The notes below the pieces were generated by a model, which worked only from the letters and a program-made list of their open reading frames with translations, was not told the DNA's origin and did no database searches. Shown one piece after another: positions 25,134-31,527 of a stretch of DNA of 64,000 bases. The position numbers and the translations under genes were made by a program. The DNA lies in contig CACZIT010000001.1 in NCBI GenBank assembly GCA_902781315.1, forward strand, positions 62,001-126,000. Reading direction: 5' to 3'. The stretch is from an uncultured Prevotellaceae bacterium (GTDB taxonomy: Bacteria; Bacteroidota; Bacteroidia; Bacteroidales; Bacteroidaceae). The first letter of the stretch is position 1. Every line of letters begins with the position of its first letter.

Positions 25134-26234
25134 GTGGATAGGAAAAGAGAAATATTTGAGAAGGTGCTGGCCTTGGTTCGCAACGAACTATGGGAGGAAC
25201 CGCTGGCATGCTCTATCGTGAAGGAAGATGTCAGGGCTATTCTGCAAGTTGCGAAAGAGCAGATGGTGAGTGGACTTGTGGCTAATTCTATTATTAGAAA
25301 TCACTTGCCTATTGGCGATGACCTAACATTGGAGGTATGTGCTATTCAGCAATTGCATGAGAAGAAAGGGAGGGAGATGAATGCTGAGGTGGCACAGTTT
25401 GCAGGTTTTCTGAATAGAAGAAACCTGCAATATGTCATCATGAAAGGCCAGACCATGGCTGTGCTCTATCCCAACCCTTTAATGAGGTCGACGGGCGATA
25501 TAGATTTCTATTGCTCGAAGGAAAGCTTTGAGAGTACTCAAAAGGAAATAGAAAAGAGGCTGGGCATCGTGATGAAACATGCCAGTAGTAAAAAGCATGA
25601 CAATTTTGAAATAGAAGGGTTCTCTTTTGAAATGCATTCTGATATTACGGATTTCGGCTATTGGGGATATCAGAGATATTGGGATACATATATTAATAAA
25701 GAAGTTAGCGATGATTCCGTGGAAGTTTTAATCGGAGAAGAAAAGGTGAAAACCTTCTCTCCGACAATGGATGCTCTCTACATTTTTCTGCACGCTTTCT
25801 ATCATTTAATCCTTAATGGAAATGGTATGGGACTGAAGCAGTATTGCGATTGGTGTATGGTGATGAGCAACTTGTACGATAAAATAGATTTTGAAAGACT
25901 GAAAGTCCATCTAGATCATTTAGGACTATGGAAAGCTTATATAGCCATTGCCGCTTTTTGTGTTGAGAAGCTTGGTCTAGCAGAAAACTATGTCCACTTT
26001 CCTCTGACAAAGGACGGTCGCAAGTGGGCAGATAAGATTATTGATAACTTTTTGGAAATAAGGCAAATTAGTGAAAATGTCTATTCTTCAGGTGGTAGTT
26101 TGAAGCATAGCTATGCCACTTTCAGGGTGGTGCTAAAGCAAGTGTCTGTATATTTCTCTTTGGCTCCAAAAGAATTGATGTTTAGAATACCAGAGATGGC
26201 CGTCTGGTCTTTCCGGAAGAGAATGATGGAGTAG
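25134..26234 (+). CDS. Nucleotidyltransferase family protein (PF14907 type)
   Basis: A 366-residue soluble protein starting at a GTG (MDRKREIFEK); the next ATG would remove 42 residues. The core YVIMKGQTMAVLYPNPLMRSTGDIDFY carries the G-x-D-x-D motif of the nucleotidyltransferase superfamily (NTP_transf_5). The remainder is helical, with HAFYHLILNGNGMGLKQYCD. Such proteins occur in many polysaccharide loci, but their substrate is unknown; transfer of a nucleotide to a sugar or lipid carrier is possible. It may belong to the operon by position only. Confidence 0.8.
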   Translation: MDRKREIFEKVLALVRNELWEEPLACSIVKEDVRAILQVAKEQMVSGLVANSIIRNHLPIGDDLTLEVCAIQQLHEKKGREMNAEVAQFAGFLNRRNLQYVIMKGQTMAVLYPNPLMRSTGDIDFYCSKESFESTQKEIEKRLGIVMKHASSKKHDNFEIEGFSFEMHSDITDFGYWGYQRYWDTYINKEVSDDSVEVLIGEEKVKTFSPTMDALYIFLHAFYHLILNGNGMGLKQYCDWCMVMSNLYDKIDFERLKVHLDHLGLWKAYIAIAAFCVEKLGLAENYVHFPLTKDGRKWADKIIDNFLEIRQISENVYSSGGSLKHSYATFRVVLKQVSVYFSLAPKELMFRIPEMAVWSFRKRMME

Positions 26235-26236
26235 TT

Positions 26237-26310
26237 TAGTTAAAAGGGTATAAAGGGCTTAAAGGGCTTATGGGGGAGTGATTTTAAGGGCTTAAAAAGG
26301 GGAGGGAAAG
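26237..26310. repeat. AAGGGCTTA direct repeats
   Basis: The sequence AAGGGCTTA occurs three times in about 60 bp (GGGCTTAAAGGGCTTA near 26255, again near 26287) within the spacer before gmd, along with purine-rich GGGGAGGG. No ORF or promoter is seen. Confidence 0.5.
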
Positions 26311-26343
26311 TCCCATCAAAAGAATCATTATTATCAAAGAAAA

Positions 26344-27468
26344 ATGAATAAAAGGAACGTTGCACTGATAACAGGTATTACGGGCCAGGACGGATCGTTC
26401 CTGGCCGAGTTTTTAATTGAAAAGGGCTACGAGGTGCATGGCGTGCTCAGGCGGAGCTCGTCGTTCAACACGGGGCGCATCGAACATCTGTATCTGGATG
26501 AGTGGGTGCGCGACATGAAGAAGAAACGACTGGTGAACCTGCACTGGGGCGACATGACGGACTCGAGCTCGCTGATCAGAATCATCACGGAGGTGAAGCC
26601 GACGGAGATATACAACCTCGCAGCACAGAGCCACGTGAAGGTGTCGTTCGACGTGCCGGAGTTCACGGCGGATGCGGATGCAATGGGTGTGCTGAGGCTG
26701 CTGGAGGCCGTGCGCATAGCAGGACTGGCAGAGACGTGCCGCATCTACCAGGCATCGACATCGGAGTTGTTCGGACTGGTGCAGGAGGTGCCGCAGAAGG
26801 AGACGACGCCGTTCTATCCGCGTAGCCCGTATGGCGTGGCGAAGTTGTATGGCTTCTGGATCATGAAGAACTACCGCGAGAGCTACGGCATGTACTGCTG
26901 CAACGGTATCTTGTTCAACCACGAGAGTGAGCGGCGCGGCGAGACATTCGTGACGCGAAAGATCACGCTGGCGGCTGCGCGCATCGCACGGGGACTGCAG
27001 GACAAGTTGTATCTGGGTAACCTGAACTCGCTGCGCGACTGGGGCTATGCAAAGGACTACGTGGAGTGTATGTGGCTGATGCTGCAGCAGGACGAGCCCG
27101 ATGACTACGTGATTGCCACAGGCGAATACCACACGGTGAGGGAGTTCTGCACGCGGGCCTTCGAGGTGGCAGGCATCGAACTGAGCTGGGAAGGCGAGGG
27201 TGTCGACGAGAAGGGCATCATAAAGAGTATCAACTCTCAACTCTCAACACTCCGCTCGGCGCAAAGCGACGCTTTCGTCAGAAAGAACTCTCAACTCTCA
27301 ATTGGACAGGTGCTCGTGGAGGTGGATCCAAAGTACTTCCGTCCCGCCGAGGTGGACCAGCTGTTAGGCGACTCCACAAAGGCCCGCACGAAGCTGGGCT
27401 GGAACCCCCGGAAGACCAGCTTCGAGGAGCTGGTTAAAATCATGGTCGACCATGATTTTAAAGTTTAG
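26344..27468 (+). CDS. gmd: GDP-mannose 4,6-dehydratase, with an in-frame F2-type insertion
   Basis: A 374-residue SDR that makes GDP-4-keto-6-deoxymannose. Features are [16 protein letters not shown] (residues 10-25), [29 protein letters not shown], the catalytic STSELFG and YGVAKLY, and [16 protein letters not shown]. The C-terminal segment [17 protein letters not shown] is normal. Residues about 296-319, starting [11 protein letters not shown], are foreign and are encoded by a TCTCAACTCTCAAC repeat surrounding a shortened CTCCG-type unit at 27231-27302. The insertion lies where Gmd proteins have a variable loop. The product goes to Fcl at 28344. Confidence 0.95.
   Translation: MNKRNVALITGITGQDGSFLAEFLIEKGYEVHGVLRRSSSFNTGRIEHLYLDEWVRDMKKKRLVNLHWGDMTDSSSLIRIITEVKPTEIYNLAAQSHVKVSFDVPEFTADADAMGVLRLLEAVRIAGLAETCRIYQASTSELFGLVQEVPQKETTPFYPRSPYGVAKLYGFWIMKNYRESYGMYCCNGILFNHESERRGETFVTRKITLAAARIARGLQDKLYLGNLNSLRDWGYAKDYVECMWLMLQQDEPDDYVIATGEYHTVREFCTRAFEVAGIELSWEGEGVDEKGIIKSINSQLSTLRSAQSDAFVRKNSQLSIGQVLVEVDPKYFRPAEVDQLLGDSTKARTKLGWNPRKTSFEELVKIMVDHDFKV
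27231..27302. repeat. F2-related insertion inside gmd
   Basis: Two CAACTCTCAACTCTCAA blocks enclose a CACTCCGCTCGGCGC...GCTTTCGTCAG unit resembling, in reverse, the composite unit found at 22779, 30484 and 31345. Length is about 72 bp and the frame stays open. Confidence 0.75.
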
Positions 27469-27668
27469 AATGCGCCTGCGGCGCGGTTGAGAAGCAGCTT
27501 CGCTGCGGTTGAGAGGCGCCTGCGGCGCTGTTGAGAAGCCCTTCGGGCTGTTGAGAGGCAGCTTTGCTGCGGTTGAGAGGCGCCTGCGGCGCTGTTGAGA
27601 GTAGCCCTTCGGGCGGTTGAGAGGCAGCTTTGCTGCGGTTGAGAGTGCGCCTTTGGCGCGGTTGAGAA
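27469..27668. repeat. F2 array, left arm of the four-helix-bundle element
   Basis: About nine small hairpins (CGCCTGCGGCGC, GCAGCTTCGCTGC, GCCCTTCGGGC, GCAGCTTTGCTGC, GCGCCTTTGGCGC and variants) are separated by a constant GGTTGAGA(A/G)G linker. All linkers read GTTGAGA here. The array starts one base after the gmd stop and ends just before the ATG region of the four-helix-bundle gene. Confidence 0.9.
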
Positions 27669-27684
27669 AAAAGGAGATGCAATT

Positions 27685-28071
27685 ATGACAGTTAGGGATT
27701 TTGAGGATTTGGTGATTTATCAAAAGTCACGTGAGTTGGCCAAGCGTGTATACGAGATAACAAGACAAGGAGATTTTAAGTTCGATACACGGTTTGTCCA
27801 GCAGATTCGTGCTGCAGCAGGATCTGTGAGTGATAATATAGCAGAGGGATTTGAACGTCAAGGGAATAAGGAATTCAAGAATTTCCTTTTCATTGCAAAA
27901 GGCTCATGTGGGGAATTGAGAAGTCAACTGAATAGAGCATACGATGTTGGATTTATTACGACTGATATTTACAAACAGATGTATAATGATTGTAAGTCGT
28001 TGAATGTAGGAATCATTCGACTTATTCAAAACTTGAAAGATTCTGAGAATCCAGGATCGAAGTATTTGTGA
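27685..28071 (+). CDS. Four-helix-bundle protein (S23/TIGR02436 family) in a repeat-bracketed element
   Basis: A 128-residue, mostly helical protein. It has DFEDLVIYQKSRELAKRVYE at the start, FVQQIRAAAGSVSDNIAEGF in the second helix, and KEFKNFLFIAKGSCGELRSQ in the third, all characteristic of the family first known from intervening sequences in 23S rRNA. Homologues also occur as Avd accessory proteins of diversity-generating retroelements, but no reverse transcriptase lies here. The gene is AT-rich compared with gmd and fcl and is enclosed by F2 arrays whose far right arm is inverted. It separates gmd from fcl. Function is unknown. Confidence 0.92.
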   Translation: MTVRDFEDLVIYQKSRELAKRVYEITRQGDFKFDTRFVQQIRAAAGSVSDNIAEGFERQGNKEFKNFLFIAKGSCGELRSQLNRAYDVGFITTDIYKQMYNDCKSLNVGIIRLIQNLKDSENPGSKYL

Positions 28072-28326
28072 GAAGCGCCTTTGGCGCGGTTGAGAGAGGC
28101 AGCTTCGCTGCGGTTGAGAAGGTTTTGAAGGTTTAGAAGCGCCTAGAGGCGCAATTATTCTCAACGCGCGAAGCGCTTCTAAACTGCGCCGCAGGCGCTT
28201 CTCAACGCGCGGAGCGCTTCTCAACTTTCTCAACTGCGCCGCAGGCGCCTCTCAACGCGCGGAGCGCTTCTCAACTTTCTCAACTGCGCCATAGGCGCCT
28301 CTCAACTGCGCCGCAGGCGCTCTTAA
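28068..28326. repeat. F2 array, right arm of the four-helix-bundle element
   Basis: After the stop, two or three direct units (GCGCCTTTGGCGC and GCAGCTTCGCTGC with GTTGAGA) are followed, from about 28150, by at least seven inverted units with TCTCAAC linkers (GCGCGAAGCGC, GCGCCGCAGGCGC, GCGCGGAGCGC). The direct arm at 27469 and the inverted arm here make a large inverted repeat enclosing the passenger gene. Confidence 0.9.
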
Positions 28327-28343
28327 CCACTTTTTTATGAAGT

Positions 28344-29285
28344 ATGAATAAAAACAGTAAAATTTACGTCGCCGGCCACCGGGGAATGGTGGGATCGGCC
28401 ATTGTGAGGGAACTGCTTAGGCAGGGGTATACGAATATCGTGACGCGGACACACGCGGAGCTGGACCTGACACGACAGGAGGCGGTGGAGGCGTTCTTCG
28501 CAGAGGAACGGCCGGAGTATGTGTTCCTGGCGGCAGCGAAGGTGGGGGGCATAGTGGCCAACCAAAATGCGCTGGCGGACTTCATGTATGAGAACATGGT
28601 GCTGGAGATGAACGTGATCCATGCGGCATGGAAGAATGGCTGCCGGAAGCTGGAGTTCCTGGGCAGCAGCTGCATCTACCCGCGCATGGCACCGCAGCCG
28701 ATGACGGAGGGGTGTCTGCTGACGGGTGAACTGGAGAAGACGAACGAGGCGTATGCGCTGGCGAAGATTTCGGGACTGAAGTACTGTGAGTTCCTGAACC
28801 GGCAGTATGGCACGGACTATATCTCGGTGATGCCGACAAACCTCTATGGACCGAACGACAACTACCACCCGGAGCACAGCCACGTGTTGCCGGCACTGAT
28901 ACGGCGCTTCCATGAGGCGAAGGTGGCGGGACTGAAGGAGGTGACGTGCTGGGGCGACGGCTCGCCGCTGCGCGAGTTCCTGTATGTGGACGACCTGGCG
29001 AACCTCTGCGTGTTCCTGATGAACAACTACTCGGGCAACGAGACGGTGAACGCGGGAACGGGTAAGGAACTGACCATCAAGGCGCTGACGGAACTGGTGG
29101 CGAAGGTCATCGGCTACGAGGGTGCCATCCTCTGGGACACGACGCGCCCGAACGGTACGCCGCGGAAACTGCTGGATGTGTCGAAGGCCACGGCCCTTGG
29201 CTGGACATACAAGACGGAGCTGGAGGACGGCATCCGGCTAGCGTACGAGGATTTCCTAAACAATCCGATGAGGGCGGAACGGTAA
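28344..29285 (+). CDS. fcl: GDP-L-fucose synthase
   Basis: A 313-residue SDR that epimerises and reduces GDP-4-keto-6-deoxymannose to GDP-L-fucose. It has YVAGHRGMVGSAIVREL, the segment VFLAAAKVGGI, LGSSCIYPRMAPQPM with the catalytic Ser and Cys, and YALAKISGLKYCE with YxxxK. The C-terminal YEDFL ending is normal. It works with Gmd to supply the GT11 fucosyltransferase at 6999. F1 repeats begin right after the stop. Confidence 0.97.
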   Translation: MNKNSKIYVAGHRGMVGSAIVRELLRQGYTNIVTRTHAELDLTRQEAVEAFFAEERPEYVFLAAAKVGGIVANQNALADFMYENMVLEMNVIHAAWKNGCRKLEFLGSSCIYPRMAPQPMTEGCLLTGELEKTNEAYALAKISGLKYCEFLNRQYGTDYISVMPTNLYGPNDNYHPEHSHVLPALIRRFHEAKVAGLKEVTCWGDGSPLREFLYVDDLANLCVFLMNNYSGNETVNAGTGKELTIKALTELVAKVIGYEGAILWDTTRPNGTPRKLLDVSKATALGWTYKTELEDGIRLAYEDFLNNPMRAER

Positions 29286-29392
29286 AGCCCCACCCCTGCC
29301 CTCCCCAAAGGGGGAGGAAGCCTACCCCTGGCCCCTCCCTGAAGGGAAGGGAAAGAAAGCCTACCCCTAGTCCCTCCCTGAAGGGAAAAATA
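29286..29392. repeat. Three tandem F1 copies between fcl and the methionine-sulfoxide reductase gene
   Basis: Three head-to-tail copies: AGCCCCACCCCTGCCCTCCC with CCCAAAGGGGG, then two AGCCTACCCCT copies with CCCTCCCTGAAGGGA. All share one orientation. Each core can form a hairpin and could act as a weak terminator after the polysaccharide operon, but no U-run follows. Confidence 0.85.
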
Positions 29393-29404
29393 AAAATTAT
29401 AGAT

Positions 29405-30394
29405 ATGGAAGAAAAGATGAAACGAGAAAAGTATGAACTGCTGTGCAAGCAGGTGGAGAGCCTGGCAGCAGGCGAGACGAATGTGGTAGGGGTGCTGGCG
29501 AATGTGTCGGCAGCCATGAAGACAATGTTCCCAGAAGAATATTTCTGGGTGGGGTTCTATATAGTGGCCTCTCCCCCCGCCCTCCCCTGCAGGGAGGGAG
29601 CTCTCCAAGTGGGAGATTCTGCTCCGTATAAGTCTGCTCATCCAGATATTTATAATGTATTAAAAGCAAATTCACTTAACCATAGGAATAATCCGACAGA
29701 AGCGGAAAAAATACTATGGGAGGTTCTGAGAGCTAACAATCTTGGTGTGAAGTTCCGTCGTCAGCATGCAATTGGTGATTATATTGCTGATTTCGTGTGT
29801 TTAAGCAGATACTTAATCATAGAAGTTGACGGGGAATATCATAACAATCCGAAACAAAAAGAATTGGATGCAATTCGTTCTGATTACTTGTATAATAGAG
29901 GATTTAGAATTCTCCGATTTTCAAATGAACAAGTTATCGGTGAAATAGATTCTGTTATAAAAGAAATCCAATTGTCTTTATCTCAGCCTGCTATTCCCCT
30001 CCCTGCAGGGGAGGGGGTAGGGGAGAGGCCCAGGCTTCTCCTCGGTCCCTTCCAGGGTACGGTGGCATGCTATGAGATTCCGTATGGGAAAGGGGTGTGC
30101 GGAACGGCATGGAAGGAGCGTCGGACACTGGTGGTGCCCGACGTGGAGGAGTTCCCGGGGCATATCGCCTGCTCGTCGCTGAGCCGCTCGGAGATTGTCG
30201 TGCCGATGTTCCTGCCTGATGAGGATGAGGAGGATGGACGTGGCGACGTGTGGGGCGTGATCGACATCGACAGCACGGAGCTCGGCACGTTCGACGAGGT
30301 GGATGCGGAGTATCTGGAGAGGATGGCCGGTGTCTTAGTTGAGAGTTTAGAGAGCGCCTGCGGCGCGGTTGAGAGTAGCCCTTCGGGCGGTTGA
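29405..30394 (+). CDS. msrC: Free-methionine-R-sulfoxide reductase (GAF) interrupted in frame by a DUF559 element
   Basis: A 329-residue frame. Residues 1-54 (YFWVGFYIV) and 209-315 (LLLGPFQGTVACYEIP, GKGVCGTAW, PGHIACSSLSRSEIVVP) form an fRMsr GAF domain. Cys222, Cys232 and Cys256 have the 10 and 24 spacings of E. coli MsrC Cys84, 94 and 118. Residues about 55-208 are foreign: F1-encoded SPPALPCREG, a DUF559 domain (FRRQHAIGDYIADFVCLSRY, IIEVDGEYH), and F1-encoded AIPLPAGEG. The insert is 465 bp, exactly 155 codons, in the hairpin loop before LGPFQG. The last ~14 residues are encoded by F2 repeat and are probably an extension. Whether the fusion folds, or is processed, is unknown. Confidence 0.9.
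   Translation: MEEKMKREKYELLCKQVESLAAGETNVVGVLANVSAAMKTMFPEEYFWVGFYIVASPPALPCREGALQVGDSAPYKSAHPDIYNVLKANSLNHRNNPTEAEKILWEVLRANNLGVKFRRQHAIGDYIADFVCLSRYLIIEVDGEYHNNPKQKELDAIRSDYLYNRGFRILRFSNEQVIGEIDSVIKEIQLSLSQPAIPLPAGEGVGERPRLLLGPFQGTVACYEIPYGKGVCGTAWKERRTLVVPDVEEFPGHIACSSLSRSEIVVPMFLPDEDEEDGRGDVWGVIDIDSTELGTFDEVDAEYLERMAGVLVESLESACGAVESSPSGG
29566..30030 (+). mobile_element. 465 bp DUF559 element with inverted F1 ends, inserted in frame in msrC
   Basis: The left end reads GGCCTCTCCCCCCGCCCTCC and the right end is its near reverse complement (ending GGGGAGAGGCC). Both arms contain CTCCCCTGCAGGGAGGG. Between them lies a complete DUF559 domain (about 29620-29983) homologous to the free-standing gene at 19385. 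The passenger region is AT-rich while arms and host are GC-rich. No stop codon interrupts the reading frame, so the domain is expressed as part of the host protein unless an internal start is used. Confidence 0.9.
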
Positions 30395-30616
30395 GAAGGT
30401 TGAGAGGCGCCTGCGGCGCGGTTGAGAAAGGTTGAGAAGCGCCTTTGGCGCGGTTGAGAAAGGTTGAGAAGCGCCTGCGGCGCGTCTTGCTCCGCAATAC
30501 TTCGAAAGCGTCGCTACGTGCCGAGCGGAGATGCGCTTTTTCTCAACTGCGCGAAGCGCCTCTCAACGGCCCGAAGGGCACTCTCAACTGCGCGAAGCGC
30601 CTCTCAACCTGTTTCT
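30334..30616. repeat. F2 arrays, direct arm then inverted arm, with no passenger
   Basis: This fills most of the 317 bp gene-free stretch before frr and includes the msrC 3' end. Direct units (GTTGAGA linkers with GCGCCTGCGGCGC, GCCCTTCGGGC, GCGCCTTTGGCGC) run to about 30482. A composite TTGCTCCG...CGAGCGGAG unit sits at 30484-30531. Inverted units (CTCAAC linkers with GCGCGAAGCGC, GGCCCGAAGGGC) follow to 30616. The arrangement matches the four-helix-bundle element but is empty. Confidence 0.88.
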
Positions 30617-30638
30617 CAACAAAAAGTATAGAAATTTT

Positions 30639-30669
30639 TTGGTAGTTTCGCGAAGTTGCATTATCTTTG
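30639..30669 (+). promoter_or_regulatory. Bacteroidetes-type promoter for frr
   Basis: TATCTTTG at 30662-30669 is a textbook -7 element. TTG at 30639-30641, within a TTTTTTGG tract, lies 20 bp upstream as the -33 element. The frr ATG is 43 bp downstream. Confidence 0.75.
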
Positions 30670-30711
30670 CAGAAATCTTTGATATAGATAGAAACCTAAA
30701 TATATATCATT

Positions 30712-31272
30712 ATGATAGACGTAAAACAGACACTGGCTGGCGCTGAGGAGCGCATGGAGATGGCTGCGATGTTCCTGGAGGACTCGCTGAACCGCGTGCG
30801 TGCCGGACGTGCCAACGTGGCCATCCTCGATGGCGTGCGAGTGAACAGTTATGGTTCGATGGTGCCCCTGAACCAAGTTGCTAACGTGTCGTGTCCCGAT
30901 GCCCGCACGATTGCTATTCGTCCGTGGGACAAGAAGGCCATCCGCGACATTGAGAAGGCCATCATGGACAGCGACGTGGGTATCACGCCCGAGAACAACG
31001 GTGAGATTATCCGCCTGGGCATTCCGCAGCCTACGGAGGAGCGCCGTAAGGAACTCGTGAAGCAGTGCAACAAGATTGGCGAGAAAGCAAAGGTGGAGGT
31101 GCGCAACGTGCGCGGCGAAATCAAGGAAAAGCTGAAGAAAGCCATCAAGGACGGTCTCTCGGAGGATAACGAGAAGGACGCCGAACTGGAGTTGCAGAAG
31201 CTGCACGATAAGTTCATCAAGAAACTCGATGACCTCCTGGTTGCCAAGCAGAAGGAGATTATGACGGTGTAA
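30712..31272 (+). CDS. frr: Ribosome recycling factor
   Basis: A 186-residue protein that, with EF-G, splits the post-termination ribosome. The family features are intact: NRVRAGRANVAILDGVRV, YGSMVPLNQVANVS, RTIAIRPWDKKAIRDIEKAI, and the conserved QPTEERRKELVKQ motif followed by VEVRNVRGEIKEKLKK. Length is usual. It has its own promoter at 30639 and is isolated on both sides by F2 arrays. Confidence 0.98.
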   Translation: MIDVKQTLAGAEERMEMAAMFLEDSLNRVRAGRANVAILDGVRVNSYGSMVPLNQVANVSCPDARTIAIRPWDKKAIRDIEKAIMDSDVGITPENNGEIIRLGIPQPTEERRKELVKQCNKIGEKAKVEVRNVRGEIKEKLKKAIKDGLSEDNEKDAELELQKLHDKFIKKLDDLLVAKQKEIMTV

Positions 31273-31513
31273 GCGCGCCGCTGGCGCGGTGTAAAGCGCT
31301 TCGCGCGTTGAGAAGGGTTGAGATGCGCCTGCGGCGCGGTTCTTGCTCCGTGATACTACGCAAGCGTCGCTACGCGCCGAGCGGAGAAGCGCTTCGCGCG
31401 TTGAGAGGTGTTGAGGTGCGCCTGCGGCGCTTCTCAACTGCGCTAACAGCGCCTCTTAACCGCAGCGAAGCTGCCTCTCAACCGCGCCGTAAGGCGCTTC
31501 TCAACCGCTGCGA
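31273..31513. repeat. F2 arrays, direct then inverted, between frr and rsgA
   Basis: Direct hairpin units (GCGCCGCTGGCGC, GCGCTTCGCGC, GCGCCTGCGGCGC; linkers GTGTAAA, GTTGAGA) start at the frr stop. A composite unit from TTGCTCCG to CGAGCGGAG lies at 31343-31394. Inverted units with TCTCAAC linkers (GCAGCGAAGCTGC, GCGCCGTAAGGCGC) follow to within 15 bp of the rsgA ATG. There is no passenger gene. Confidence 0.88.
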
Positions 31514-31527
31514 AGCAGTATATCTCT

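Noticed and set aside
27685-28071. Diversity-generating retroelement (the four-helix bundle as Avd)
   Set aside because: No reverse transcriptase and no template/variable repeat pair were seen nearby; hairpin arrays do not resemble TR/VR.
27469-28326. CRISPR-like arrays (short repeats at regular spacing)
   Set aside because: The constant part is only about 8-10 bp and the variable part is always a palindrome of about 12 bp, not a unique spacer. Orientation flips in the second arm and no cas gene is present.
29286-29392. F1 copies as simple rho-independent terminators
   Set aside because: Some lie between genes and can form hairpins, but there is no U-run, and identical copies occur in frame inside many genes, so termination cannot be their general function.
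29566-30030. Intein inside the methionine-sulfoxide reductase
   Set aside because: No Cys/Ser N-terminal splice residue, no block B TxxH or terminal HN-Cys/Ser motif; the insert consists only of repeat-encoded linkers and a DUF559 domain.
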